From: Sandaracinobacteroides hominis
GTDB taxonomy: Bacteria; Pseudomonadota; Alphaproteobacteria; Sphingomonadales; Sphingomonadaceae
NCBI RefSeq assembly: GCF_016464365.1
Contig: NZ_JADCUC010000008.1
Location: 1-64,000 of the forward strand
DNA length: 64,000 nucleotides
Direction: 5' to 3'
Part shown: positions 8,582 to 17,683 of the stretch, piece after piece
Layout: each line of letters starts with the position of its first letter
Numbering within the stretch: position 1 is the stretch's first letter
Program-made: the position numbers and the translations under genes
The notes under the pieces: generated by a model
Told to the model about the DNA's origin: nothing
The model's input: the letters and a program-made list of their open reading frames with translations, nothing else
Databases searched by the model: none

Positions 8582-9790
8582 TCAGAGCCCCAGCACCATC
8601 TTGGCGATGATGTTGCGCTGGATCTCGTTCGAGCCGCCGTAGATCGATGTCTTGCGCATGTTGAAATAGGTGGGCGCCGCGCGGTGCGCGAATTCCGGGC
8701 CGATCGGATATTCGTTGGAGCCTTCGGGGAATTCGCGGAAATAGGGCGCGGCGTAGTTGCCGGCACATTCCAGCACCAGCTCGGTGATGCGTTGCTGGAT
8801 TTCCGTGCCCTTCACCTTGAGGAGCGAGGATTCAGGCCCCGGGCCCTTGCCCGAGGCTTCGCCGGCGAGCGTGCGCAGTTCGGTGAACTCGAGCGCGGTG
8901 AGATCGGTTTCGAGATCGGCGACCTTGCGGCGGAAGAAGGGGTTGGCGAGCAGCGAGCTGCCCTGCCCGTCCTGCTCTGTCTTCGCGATTTCCTTCAGCT
9001 TTTCGATGCCGCGCTTGGAGCGGGCGACGCCGGCGATGCCGGTCCGCTCGTGGGCGAGCAGGAACTTGGCGCAGGTCCAGCCCTTGTTTTCCTCGTAGAC
9101 GCGGTTTTCGACCGGCACCTTCACATTGTCGAGCCAGACTTCGTTGACTTCATGCTCGCCGCCCAGCGTGATGATCGGCTTTATCGTGATGCCCGGCGTT
9201 TTCATGTCGATGAGGAGGAAGCTTATCCCCTCCTGCTGCTTTGCCGTGGCGTCGGTGCGGACGAGGAAGAAGCCCCAGTCGGCGTGCTGCGCGAGCGTGG
9301 TCCAGGTCTTCTGGCCGTTGACGATGTAATAGTCCTTGCCGTCCTCGGTGATACGTTCCGCCCTGGTGCGGAGCGAGGCGAGATCGGAGCCGGCGCCGGG
9401 CTCGGAATAACCCTGGCACCACCAGGTGGTGCCGGCGAGGATGCCGGGGAGATGCTGGGCCTTCTGCTCGGGGGTGCCGAAGGTGTAGATGACGGGGCCG
9501 ACCATGGCGATGCCGAAGGGCAGCGGCGGGATGGTCTCGGCGCGGGCGGATTCCTCGGAGAAGATGTAGCGCTGCGTCGCCGTCCAGCCGGTGCCGCCAT
9601 ATTGGACGGGCCATGCCGGCGCCGCCCAGCCCTTTTTGCCGAGGATCTGGTGCCAGGCGAGGAAGTCCTCCTTGCTGAGCTCTTCGCCCTCTTCCTGCAG
9701 GCCGCGCAGGCGTGCCGGATAGTTTTCGGCGATGAACGTCCGGACTTCGTCGCGGAACGCGTTGTCTTCGGGGCTGAACGCCAGATCCAT
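8582..9790 (-). CDS. Acyl-CoA dehydrogenase, first subunit-like
   Basis: A 402-residue acyl-CoA dehydrogenase of the PimC/FadE17-like type. Seen are 'GWAAPAWPVQYGGTGW', the FAD-binding '[19 protein letters not shown]', 'YYIVNGQKTWTTLA' and the C-terminal 'SIYGGSNEIQRNIIAK'. The residue aligned with the catalytic Glu of medium-chain dehydrogenase (YEGT) is Gly here, as is common in this subgroup. The ATG at 9790 begins the conserved N-terminal helix; in-frame codons further up have no supporting motif. It forms a two-gene unit with the next dehydrogenase and is divergent from the GST gene across a region with two inverted repeats. Confidence 0.9.
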   Translation of the reverse strand: MDLAFSPEDNAFRDEVRTFIAENYPARLRGLQEEGEELSKEDFLAWHQILGKKGWAAPAWPVQYGGTGWTATQRYIFSEESARAETIPPLPFGIAMVGPVIYTFGTPEQKAQHLPGILAGTTWWCQGYSEPGAGSDLASLRTRAERITEDGKDYYIVNGQKTWTTLAQHADWGFFLVRTDATAKQQEGISFLLIDMKTPGITIKPIITLGGEHEVNEVWLDNVKVPVENRVYEENKGWTCAKFLLAHERTGIAGVARSKRGIEKLKEIAKTEQDGQGSSLLANPFFRRKVADLETDLTALEFTELRTLAGEASGKGPGPESSLLKVKGTEIQQRITELVLECAGNYAAPYFREFPEGSNEYPIGPEFAHRAAPTYFNMRKTSIYGGSNEIQRNIIAKMVLGL

Positions 9791-9828
9791 ATGCTCTCTC
9801 CTTGGGCGCGAGGGGTAGCAAAGGCAGG

Positions 9829-9875
9829 TTGCCATTCCAAGCTGGCAAAAGGGCGGAAGCCCTTCCGTAACGGAA
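9829..9875. promoter_or_regulatory. Two inverted repeats in a divergent promoter region
   Basis: The 136-base divergent spacer between the acyl-CoA dehydrogenase pair and the GST gene has two dyads. One is TTGCCA-N8-TGGCAA (9829-9848). The other is the perfect 13-base palindrome TTCCGTAACGGAA (9863-9875). Such sites often bind dimeric repressors of TetR type that control fatty acid catabolism genes. No regulator gene is nearby, so the factor is unknown. Confidence 0.45.
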
Positions 9876-9926
9876 AGCAATGTTGGTGCTGGCGCTTGGC
9901 AACGCCTGCGCTAATAGACGGACAGA

Positions 9927-10592
9927 ATGTGGCGCCTGCATCAGTTTCCTCTTTGTCCCTTCAGCCGCGCCGTTCGCTTTGCGATGGCAGAGAAGGGTGT
10001 GCCTGCCGAGCTGGTGCTGGCCTATCCGTGGGAGCGCGGGGAGACGCTGTCGCGGTTGAACCCTGCGATCCAGACCCCTGTGCTGGAAAATGGCACCGCC
10101 GTGCTGTGCGACAGCAACGCGATCCTGGAGTGGCTGGACGAGACGGTGGAGCGGCCGCCGCTGCTGGGGGCCGGCGCGCTGGAACGGGCGGAAGCGCGGC
10201 GGCTGGCCTTCTGGTTTGCGCAGCGCTTCTATGCCGAGGTGACGGCGCCTTTGCTGGCGGAGCGGATGTACAAGCGGGTGATCAGCCGGGAGATGCCCGA
10301 CGGGATTGCCATTCGGAATGCGAACCGGGGCGCGGAACTGCACCTGCAATATGTGGACGACCTGCTGGACGAGAACCGCTGGCTGGCGGGGCCGACCTTT
10401 GGCATCGCCGATATCCATGCCGCGGCGCAGATTTCGGTGGCGGATTATCTGGGCGGGATCGACTGGGGCGGGCATCAGGCGGCGAAAATCTGGTATTCGG
10501 CGCTGAAGTCGCGGCCGAGCTTCCGGGCGCTGCTGGCCGATCGGATGGAGGGTGTTCGCCCGCCGCCGGACTATGACAAGCTCGACTTCTGA
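9927..10592 (+). CDS. Glutathione S-transferase family protein
   Basis: A 221-residue protein with an N-terminal thioredoxin-like GST domain ([19 protein letters not shown]; Cys10 and Ser13 at the glutathione site, 'TPVLENG' as the cis-Pro strand, '[11 protein letters not shown]' as the gamma-glutamyl-binding segment). An all-helical C-terminal domain follows, with '[15 protein letters not shown]' as the usual capping-box Asp motif. The physiological substrate cannot be inferred. Its last 20 bases overlap the start of queG, so the two are translationally linked. Confidence 0.87.
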   Translation: MWRLHQFPLCPFSRAVRFAMAEKGVPAELVLAYPWERGETLSRLNPAIQTPVLENGTAVLCDSNAILEWLDETVERPPLLGAGALERAEARRLAFWFAQRFYAEVTAPLLAERMYKRVISREMPDGIAIRNANRGAELHLQYVDDLLDENRWLAGPTFGIADIHAAAQISVADYLGGIDWGGHQAAKIWYSALKSRPSFRALLADRMEGVRPPPDYDKLDF

Positions 10593-11607
10593 CCTCAGGG
10601 CCGAGGCGGAGCGGCTTGGCTTTGTGGCGTTTGGGGTGGCGCGGGCGGATGCGGCGCCGGAAAGCGCGGCGCGGCTGAACCAGTGGATTGCGGACGGCTG
10701 CCACGGCGAGATGCTGTGGATGGAAGCGCGCGCGGCGGAGCGCGGATCGCCGGCGGGGTTGTGGCCCGGGGTTCGCTCGGTGGTGATGCTGGGGCTGCCC
10801 TATACGCCGGCGCTGGACCCGGCGCGCAATCTGGAGCGGCCGGAGCTTGCCACCATTTCCGTCTATGCGCTGGGGCGGGACTATCATGATGTGGTGAAAT
10901 CGAAGCTGAAGGCGCTGGCGCGCTGGATGGTGGAGCGCTGGCCGGCTGAGCTGAAGGTTTTCGTGGATACCGCGCCGGTGATGGAGAAGCCGCTGGCGGC
11001 GGCTGCCGGGCTGGGGTGGCAGGGGAAGCATTCGAACCTGTTGTCGCGCAAACATGGCAACTGGTTGTTTCTGGGCGCGATCTATACCAGCGTGGAGCTG
11101 GAGGAGGCGCGCGAGGAGGCGGCGGTTGCGACCTGCGGGAGCTGCACGGCGTGCATCGATGCCTGCCCGACGGGGGCCATTGTGGCGCCTTACCGGGTGG
11201 ATGCGCGGCGCTGCATTTCCTATCTGACGATCGAGGCCAAGGGGCCGATACCGCTGGAGTTTCGCGAGAGACTGGGGAACCGCATCTATGGCTGCGACGA
11301 TTGCCTGAACGCCTGCCCGTGGAACAGCCTGGCGACGTCTGCTGCCGATCCGGCGCTGCTGCCGCGTGCGGAACTGGCGGCACCCCGGCTTGCCGATCTG
11401 CTTGCGCTGGACGATGCGGCCTTTCGCGCGGTCTTCTCGGGCTCTCCCGTCAAGCGGATCGGGCGCAATCGCCTTGTGCGCAACTGCCTCTATGCGGCCG
11501 GCAACAGCGGACTTGCGGGCCTGAGGCCCGCCGTGGCGGCCCTGCTTGCGGATGCGGATCCCGTCGTTTCCGAAGCCGCCGAATGGGCGCTTGCGCGACT
11601 GGGTTAA
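10573..11607 (+). CDS. queG: Epoxyqueuosine reductase
   Basis: A 344-residue QueG, the cobalamin- and Fe-S-dependent enzyme that reduces epoxyqueuosine to queuosine in tRNA. Two [4Fe-4S] motifs are visible: [14 protein letters not shown] (Cys188, 191, 194, 198) and [10 protein letters not shown] (Cys241, 244, 248), with Cys214 between them. 'VDTAPVMEK' near residue 131 supplies the conserved active-site Asp, and the C-terminus resembles a HEAT-like repeat. The ATG at 10573 ([17 protein letters not shown]) is preferred to the one at 10552 because the conserved region begins right after it. It overlaps the GST gene by 20 bases and ends 3 bases from the convergent DUF3422 gene. Confidence 0.95.
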   Translation: MTSSTSDLRAEAERLGFVAFGVARADAAPESAARLNQWIADGCHGEMLWMEARAAERGSPAGLWPGVRSVVMLGLPYTPALDPARNLERPELATISVYALGRDYHDVVKSKLKALARWMVERWPAELKVFVDTAPVMEKPLAAAAGLGWQGKHSNLLSRKHGNWLFLGAIYTSVELEEAREEAAVATCGSCTACIDACPTGAIVAPYRVDARRCISYLTIEAKGPIPLEFRERLGNRIYGCDDCLNACPWNSLATSAADPALLPRAELAAPRLADLLALDDAAFRAVFSGSPVKRIGRNRLVRNCLYAAGNSGLAGLRPAVAALLADADPVVSEAAEWALARLG

Positions 11608-11610
11608 ACC

Positions 11611-12879
11611 TTAGTCCTCGCCTTCCTGCTCGATGCGCCTGACCTTGCCGCGCAGGTAGATCCAGACGACCAGCAGGACGGGAATGACGGCCGCAGCGGC
11701 AAGAATCTCCGCGTGGGTGCCCAAAGCGGCGGAAACGCCCTTTGCCAGATAGGAGAGCAGGCCGACGGCATAGTAGCTGACCGCCATCACCGAGAGTCCT
11801 TCGACGAGCTTCTGGATGCGCACCTGTCGGACGGCGGTGCGGTTCATCGACTGGAGCAGCGCGACATTCTGCTCCTCTACCGACATTTCCACGCGCGTGC
11901 GCAGCAGCGAGGTCGCGCGCTCGATCCGTCCGGACAGGCTTTCCAGCCTCAGCACGAACGAGGAGCAGGTGCGTGCAGCTGGCAGCAGGCGGCGCTCGGT
12001 GAACTCGTCGAGCGTGAGGCAGCCTTCTACCGGGGTGCAGTCGAGCTGCTGCAGCCGATCCGTTGCGATCGCCGCATAGGCGGCGGTCGCGCTCATGCGA
12101 TAGGCCGTGGCTGCTGTCAGCGAAGTTACCCGGGACGCCAAGGCCGAGAGCTCGTCCAGCAAGGCGCGGTCGTCCTCGCCTGCGGCCATGCGGCCGGCCA
12201 GATCGACGATCGCGGCTTCCGCCTCTGCAACCTCGCGGGCCTTTTCCTGAGCGAGCGGGAGCCCCATCAGCGCCATGTTGCGATAGTTTCCCAGCTCCTG
12301 AACCCGCTGCACCAGTCGGCCGAGATCATTGGGGGGGACGCCGTTGGCGGCGACGAGCAGGCGGCCAAAACCGTCGCCGCGGGTGTGAAAGTCCGTCCAG
12401 ATCCGGGCCTTGCCGAGATAGCAGGAGACCAGATCGCTTTCGGCAAAACTGCAGGTCGCCGCAACGGCCTCTGCTTCGCGACCGGTTGCGACGATGCCGA
12501 TGCGGACTGCCCTGATCACGCTGCCCGGGGCATCGCTGAGCCAGCGCATCGCCTCTGCATCATTCTGCTCGTCGGCGAACACGCCGGCCGCGGCCCGGCG
12601 CGGCAGAACAACCGTGGACGTCGTCGCTTCGCTGTGCCGTTCCCACATATAGGCGATGCCGCCCGCAGCGACGCCGGAGATGTGGCTGACACCGGACTGC
12701 GCCTCTGACCGGACAACGCCCGGCATGGCAGCGGCATGTGCGCGTTCGCGCCCATGGTCGGCGGCTTCGACGATCCGCACCACCTGCAGCATCTGGCATG
12801 GCGCCTGCAGCGCAGCCATCCGGCGCATGTGGATCTCTGCCCCAATACGGCTGCGAAGCGGATGGTTCTTCAGTGCCAT
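11611..12879 (-). CDS. DUF3422 family membrane protein
   Basis: A 422-residue protein of the DUF3422 family, recognised from the start 'NHPLRSRIGAEIHMRRMAALQAP', the middle 'TDFHTRGDGFGRLLV' region, a helical coiled-coil segment, and two C-terminal transmembrane helices separated by a short loop, followed by the basic tail 'LRGKVRRIEQEGED'. The topology suggests a large cytoplasmic domain anchored by its C-terminus, like CorA-type or LETM-like proteins, but no function is established. The start at 12879 is chosen because the family begins within a few residues of 'LKNHPLR'; an ATG at 12894 is possible. It appears monocistronic. Confidence 0.85.
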   Translation of the reverse strand: MALKNHPLRSRIGAEIHMRRMAALQAPCQMLQVVRIVEAADHGRERAHAAAMPGVVRSEAQSGVSHISGVAAGGIAYMWERHSEATTSTVVLPRRAAAGVFADEQNDAEAMRWLSDAPGSVIRAVRIGIVATGREAEAVAATCSFAESDLVSCYLGKARIWTDFHTRGDGFGRLLVAANGVPPNDLGRLVQRVQELGNYRNMALMGLPLAQEKAREVAEAEAAIVDLAGRMAAGEDDRALLDELSALASRVTSLTAATAYRMSATAAYAAIATDRLQQLDCTPVEGCLTLDEFTERRLLPAARTCSSFVLRLESLSGRIERATSLLRTRVEMSVEEQNVALLQSMNRTAVRQVRIQKLVEGLSVMAVSYYAVGLLSYLAKGVSAALGTHAEILAAAAVIPVLLVVWIYLRGKVRRIEQEGED

Positions 12880-12936
12880 CTGACATCCCCCCATTCGAGG
12901 ACCGCAATGTGACCCAGAACGTGCCGCCGTGCAAAA

Positions 12937-14229
12937 TTATTGCCGGGCGGCATCCGAGGCCAGCGCGCGATTGAGCCGTTCCTCGGTGGGGCCTTTCTCG
13001 TTGCCGAGCGACTGCAGCATCAGCACGACGGCCTGCTGGCGGACGGGATCGACGTGGAACAGCGTGCTGGCGGCGCCGCCCCAGCCCCAGACCTGCACAT
13101 TGTAGCTTTCCGGATTGGGGCCGATGCTTTGATAGAGGACGGAGCGGCCACCTGCGCCGTTGCCCTGCGTTTCGGCGAAATAGACGCCGGGCTCCATCAG
13201 ATTGGCCATGGCGAGGCGGGCCGTGCCGCGCGGGAGCAGCATCCTGCCTTCGAACAGGCCTTCGTTGAGCATCAGTTGGGCGAAGCGGGCGAAGTTTTCG
13301 GCGGAAGACACCAGCCCCGCGCCGCCGGCCAGCATGACGGGGCGCGTGGCGTAATCGCTCTTTTCGGCGCTGTCGATCAGGCGGGGTTTGTCCAGCATCT
13401 TCCAGGCGGAATCGCGCCAGAGATACAGGCCTGCCAGCCGCTTTTGCTGGGCGGGGCTTACCCAGAAGCCGGTGTCCTTCATGCCGAGCGGCTCGAACAG
13501 CTGTTCGGCGAAGACGCGGTCCAGCGTCTTGCCGGTGAGGCGTTCGAGCAGAGCGCCGGCGACGTCGAGCGAGATGGAATATTGCCATTTCGAGCCGGGC
13601 TCGGCGGCCAATGGCAGCGTTGCGAGGCGCTGCATGTAGCCGGTGAGGTCGGGCGCCGGGGCGCCTTGCTGCAGCAGGGCGCCGCTGGACATCGGCTGCA
13701 GACCGACGCGCTTGTATTCGTCTTCGAGCAGGCCCTGATTGAAGGCGTAGGTGAAGCCTGCCGTGTGGGTGAGGAGATGGCGGACGAGGATCGGTTTGGT
13801 TGCCGGGCGGCTGTCGAGGCCTTTCCTGGGGTCGACCAGGACCCGCATCTGGCGGAATTCCGGCATGACGTCGGCGATGGGGGTGTCGATGGAGAGCTTG
13901 CCGGCGGCAACCTGCTGCATCACCGCGATGCCGGTGACGAGCTTGGTCATCGAATAGACCCGCCACAGGGTTTCGGGATCGACGGGCACGCCGCCTTCGA
14001 ACAGGGTCTTGCCGGAGCGGATCCAGACGGGCTGGAAGCGGCCCGGCCTGACGATGCCGACGACGGCGCCGGGGACCAGCCCTTCTGCCACATAGGCATC
14101 GAGCAGGGCCTGCACGGCCGGGTGGGTGCTGCCGCGACCGAAGGCCGGCGCCGACGCCGACGCGGCGCCGGCGGCGATTGCGGCCAGAAGCGATCGACGA
14201 TCCAGGCTTATGGCGTTTTGCTGCCCCAT
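12937..14229 (-). CDS. Serine hydrolase, beta-lactamase / class C-like
   Basis: A 430-residue protein of the beta-lactamase/esterase (COG1680) family. A twin-arginine-like leader (LDRRSLLAAIAAGAASASA) suggests Tat or Sec export. The catalytic SxxK is S93-M-T-K96 and the second motif is Tyr217-Ser-Ile; the third (HxG/KTG) appears as 'WGWGGAAST' near residue 375. Relatives include esterases, D-aminopeptidases and lipid-modifying transesterases rather than true beta-lactamases. The gene overlaps the end of the patatin gene by 22 bases and is third in an operon with it and a hydroxyacid dehydrogenase. Confidence 0.88.
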   Translation of the reverse strand: MGQQNAISLDRRSLLAAIAAGAASASAPAFGRGSTHPAVQALLDAYVAEGLVPGAVVGIVRPGRFQPVWIRSGKTLFEGGVPVDPETLWRVYSMTKLVTGIAVMQQVAAGKLSIDTPIADVMPEFRQMRVLVDPRKGLDSRPATKPILVRHLLTHTAGFTYAFNQGLLEDEYKRVGLQPMSSGALLQQGAPAPDLTGYMQRLATLPLAAEPGSKWQYSISLDVAGALLERLTGKTLDRVFAEQLFEPLGMKDTGFWVSPAQQKRLAGLYLWRDSAWKMLDKPRLIDSAEKSDYATRPVMLAGGAGLVSSAENFARFAQLMLNEGLFEGRMLLPRGTARLAMANLMEPGVYFAETQGNGAGGRSVLYQSIGPNPESYNVQVWGWGGAASTLFHVDPVRQQAVVLMLQSLGNEKGPTEERLNRALASDAARQ

Positions 14230-16598
14230 CTCTGCATTTCCCCCTCAAGTTCGGCGATCAGCGGTTGCACCTGCCTTAGCCGGGTCTTTTCCGCCGACAA
14301 TATGGCATTGAAAAGCAAGCCCTTCCAATGGTCGGCGTCGAATGACGTTTCCGGTGCAGCGCTGATGACGATATCGACCAGCCGTTCCGCCGCGTGCAGG
14401 CGGCCCCAGAGATAGTCGTTCTCGCGGTAGGCGCGGCTGAAGAAGCCGGCGAAGGCGTTCAGCTGCCACCCCTTCAGCGTGGCACGGGCGCCGCCCTTGC
14501 GCAGGGCGAAGGCATCGTCGGGGGAGATGCGATCCACCTTCATCTCGTCTAAGCTGTCGGCAGCTTCGTCCTGCATCAGCGGCAGGATGGCGATGTCGTA
14601 GAAGGGGAAGCCGAGCCAGGCGCGGATCAGGCTGCGGCGCATGTCGCGGCTGAAACCGGGGTTGTTGACGGCATCCACCAGCACGCGGTCGGCTTCGGCA
14701 TCGAGCGACGACAGGCCGAGCGCGATTCCGAGCCGGTCTATGGCGTAGCCGGCAGCCTCGGCGCGTTCGACCGGGGTGGCGGCGGCGAGAATGGCGCGGG
14801 CGGCGATGGCGAGTGCCTCGGCTTCCGGCGGATCGGAGGGGGCGCGGCGGTTCTGGAAGGGAGCGGCGACGGCGTGCAGCGTTGCCTTCAGCGTTTCGCA
14901 GGCGGCGCGTTCCTCGGGATCGGTGGTTTCGATGATGGCGAGCGACAGGCGGCGGATGAAGAAGCTGAGGCGGCGGACGCGGAAGCCGATGTCGAGCTGC
15001 TTCAGGACCCGGACATAGCCCGATGCGTCTGCCCCGCGCTCGACCGCGGCATCGTGCGCGAAGGCGCCGCGCGCGGCGGCTTCCTCGAGGATGGCGATTT
15101 GCAGCCGGGCGGCGTCGGCCTTGCCCAGCCGGGCGGCGCGGACCAGAAGGCCGACGGCTTCCTCCAGGACGACGCGGAGCTTCAGCTGGGCATAGGCGGC
15201 GAAGGCGAAGCCGGCCTCTGCGGCGGCGAGCGACTGGATGCGCGAGCGGGCCTTTGACAGGCGTTCGGGGGTGACCTTCAGCAGGAAGAAGCGGGCGCCG
15301 ACGGCGCGGACGATGGCGGCGTCGACGGCAGGTGTCATCGAATCGATCACATGCTTTACCCGGCGGATGCGGGTGGACAGGGCGTTGATCGCCTCCAGGC
15401 TGTCGCGGATCGGCTGTTCGCGCGGGATGCCGGCCATCGAGCGGAAGATGACATTGAAGAAGCCGGGGGCCTTGCCGTTGCCGTTCTGCTCCTGCCCGGA
15501 GCCGGGGTTGGGATCGACATAGACGAAGCGGCGGTCGGTTTCGCGGTGGGCGGCGCGCAGGCGGACGGCGTTGATGGCCGGGCCGAAGGGGGCGTTGTTG
15601 AGGACGCTGCCGTCTATCAGCGCGATGTCTTCGGGGGCGCGGTCGCCGGCGAGCTGGGTGCGGACGAATTCGGCGCGGCCGGGCCATGCGGCGCAGGTCT
15701 GTTCGAGCCGGCGATCGACTTCTGATATGGTAGCCGGGGGGAAGGCGCCGGGGAAGCAGGAGGTGGCGCGGGCGGCGAGGAGCAGCGCGGGGCGTTCTGC
15801 AGCCGGGAGGCGCTCGCCGAAGACCGGTTCATGCGCGACGCCGCGGCGGCGGGTGACGGCTGGCGAATAGAAGGCGAACAGGCGGCGGTGTTCGCGCTCG
15901 GTGACGATGGGGGGCGAGTGGATGGCAAGTTCGCCCTCCATCCCCCAATAGTCGGTGACGGTGACGTAGAGATCGAGCGGCAAGGTTGGCGGCAGCAGCG
16001 GCGGCCCCTTTGGGGCGCTTGCCATGGCGTCCATGGCGCGATCGATCATGGCGGTGAGGACTTCGCCCGAAAAGGGCGGCTGGAACCAGCGGCTGCGGAC
16101 GAAGCCGGCGAGCTTGGCGGCGATTTCGGCGCGGACCTCCGGCACATCGACCGAGGCGAGCGTGGCCGAGCGGCGGGCGGCGAACCAGGCGACCGGCTCC
16201 TTGTAGAAATGTGCGAACCGCTGGGCGAGCGGGGATCTGGAGCGCGCGGCCGGATCGAGCAACCTGTCGACGTCGGCCTCTTCCAGCCACATATCGGTGA
16301 GCGGCTCCAGCGTCTCGCCCACGGTGATGGCATTGGAGAGGAGGACGGTGTTGATGCCGCCGGCGGAAGCGCCGGCGAGGATGTCGCACATGACGGTGAG
16401 ATCGACGGTGTCGGCCATGGCGTTTAGCATGTCGCGCCAGACGGGCTCGGTGTCGCCGGGGAGCTCCCGGCCGCATTTGCGGCCTTCGCTCGCCTTCAGC
16501 AGCTTCCACAGTTCTTTCGTGACGCCGTGCATGTAGACGGCGAGGCTGACGCCGCCGTAGCAGACGAGCGCGAGGCGAAGTTCCTTTTCGCGGATCAC
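14208..16598 (-). CDS. Patatin-like phospholipase with C-terminal DUF3376-type region
   Basis: A ~796-residue patatin-like lipid acyl hydrolase. The oxyanion loop is at residues ~14-25 (YGGVSLAVYMHG), the nucleophile Ser78 lies in GASAGG, and the dyad Asp329 in IDGSVLNNAPFGP. The remaining ~450 residues are helical, as in DUF3376 patatin proteins. The start is taken as the GTG at 16598, 7 bases after the hydroxyacid dehydrogenase stop and just ahead of the conserved 'EKELRLALVCYGG'; the upstream open frame overlaps that gene. No signal peptide is seen, so it acts in the cytoplasm or at the membrane surface. Its 3' end overlaps the serine hydrolase gene. Confidence 0.9.
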   Translation of the reverse strand: MIREKELRLALVCYGGVSLAVYMHGVTKELWKLLKASEGRKCGRELPGDTEPVWRDMLNAMADTVDLTVMCDILAGASAGGINTVLLSNAITVGETLEPLTDMWLEEADVDRLLDPAARSRSPLAQRFAHFYKEPVAWFAARRSATLASVDVPEVRAEIAAKLAGFVRSRWFQPPFSGEVLTAMIDRAMDAMASAPKGPPLLPPTLPLDLYVTVTDYWGMEGELAIHSPPIVTEREHRRLFAFYSPAVTRRRGVAHEPVFGERLPAAERPALLLAARATSCFPGAFPPATISEVDRRLEQTCAAWPGRAEFVRTQLAGDRAPEDIALIDGSVLNNAPFGPAINAVRLRAAHRETDRRFVYVDPNPGSGQEQNGNGKAPGFFNVIFRSMAGIPREQPIRDSLEAINALSTRIRRVKHVIDSMTPAVDAAIVRAVGARFFLLKVTPERLSKARSRIQSLAAAEAGFAFAAYAQLKLRVVLEEAVGLLVRAARLGKADAARLQIAILEEAAARGAFAHDAAVERGADASGYVRVLKQLDIGFRVRRLSFFIRRLSLAIIETTDPEERAACETLKATLHAVAAPFQNRRAPSDPPEAEALAIAARAILAAATPVERAEAAGYAIDRLGIALGLSSLDAEADRVLVDAVNNPGFSRDMRRSLIRAWLGFPFYDIAILPLMQDEAADSLDEMKVDRISPDDAFALRKGGARATLKGWQLNAFAGFFSRAYRENDYLWGRLHAAERLVDIVISAAPETSFDADHWKGLLFNAILSAEKTRLRQVQPLIAELEGEMQRWGSKTP

Positions 16599-16605
16599 GG
16601 GTGGA

Positions 16606-17610
16606 TCAGAACTCTGCCAGTACCTGATCGGGCGGGCGGTGCCCGTCTGCGAAGACGCGGATGTTGGTGATGACCTTTTCCCCCATCGCCTGCCGGCCTT
16701 CGAAGGTGGACGAGCCCATGTGCGGCAGCAGCACGACATTGGGCAGCTTGAGCAATTTGGGCGAGACGGCGGGTTCGTGCTCGAAAACGTCGAGGCCCGC
16801 CCCGGCGATGCCGCCGGTGCCAAGCGCGGCGATCAGCGCCTCTTCGTCTACGAGGCCGCCGCGCGCCACGTTGATGAGGTAGCTGTGGCTGGGCATCAGG
16901 CGGAGGCGCTCGGCGTTGATCATGTGCCGGGTTTCGGGGGTTTCCGGGCAGTTGAGGCTGACGAAATCGACGCGCTCGAGCATGGCGTCCAGCGTGGGCC
17001 ACCAGGTGGCCTCCAGCGTGGATTCGACGGCCTTCGGCAGGCGGTGGCGGTTGTGGTAGTGGATGGCGAGGCCGAAGGCGCGGGCGCGGGCGGCGACGGC
17101 CTGGCCGATGCGGCCCATGCCGACGATGCCGAGGCGCTTGCCGGTGATGCGGTGGCCGAGCATGCCTGTGGGCGTCCAGCCGGCCCATTTGCCGGCGCGG
17201 ACGAGCTTCTCACCCTCGGACAGGCGGCGGGGCACCGAGAGGATGAGAGCCATCACCAGATCGGCGGTATCTTCGGTGAGGACGCCCGGCGTGTTGGTGA
17301 CGGCGATTGCGCGGGTGCGGGCGGCGGCGAGATCGATATGATCGACGCCGGTGCCGAAATTGGCGATGAGCTTCAGCTGCTCGCCGGCGCCTTGGATGAG
17401 GGCGGCGTCGATCTCGTCGGTGACGGTGGGGACGAAGACATCGGTATCCGCCATGGCGGCGGCGAGTTCGGCGCGGGAGAGCGCCTTGTCCTCGTAGTTG
17501 AGCTGGACGTCGAACAGCTCTGCCATCCGGGTTTCGACCGCTTGCGGCAGCCGGCGGGAGACGGTGACGCGGAGCTTGCGGTCATATTTGCGGAAGCGAC
17601 TGGCTGACAT
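16606..17610 (-). CDS. D-2-hydroxyacid dehydrogenase (glyoxylate/hydroxypyruvate reductase type)
   Basis: A 334-residue NAD(P)-dependent D-2-hydroxyacid dehydrogenase. The Rossmann motif GMGRIG is at residues 164-169, and the catalytic triad is Arg250 (NVARGG), Glu279 (DVFEHEP) and His297 (LLPHMGSST). Sequence style is closest to glyoxylate reductase/D-glycerate dehydrogenase (GyaR). 'NRHR' after the second strand of the Rossmann fold suggests NADPH preference. It is the first gene of a three-gene minus-strand operon with patatin and serine hydrolase genes, and is divergent from the SH3-domain gene. Confidence 0.9.
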   Translation of the reverse strand: MSASRFRKYDRKLRVTVSRRLPQAVETRMAELFDVQLNYEDKALSRAELAAAMADTDVFVPTVTDEIDAALIQGAGEQLKLIANFGTGVDHIDLAAARTRAIAVTNTPGVLTEDTADLVMALILSVPRRLSEGEKLVRAGKWAGWTPTGMLGHRITGKRLGIVGMGRIGQAVAARARAFGLAIHYHNRHRLPKAVESTLEATWWPTLDAMLERVDFVSLNCPETPETRHMINAERLRLMPSHSYLINVARGGLVDEEALIAALGTGGIAGAGLDVFEHEPAVSPKLLKLPNVVLLPHMGSSTFEGRQAMGEKVITNIRVFADGHRPPDQVLAEF

Positions 17611-17683
17611 GCTGCATGCTTATGCTGCACCGAGGGCCGGGCGCAAGGCTTGCAAGGGGAGCGCCGGCTTGGCAGGGAGCATT

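Noticed and set aside
12937-14229. Antibiotic-resistance beta-lactamase
   Set aside because: SxxK and Tyr motifs are present, but the third KTG/HxG motif is not canonical and the operon partners are lipid and hydroxyacid enzymes, so an esterase-type role is more likely.
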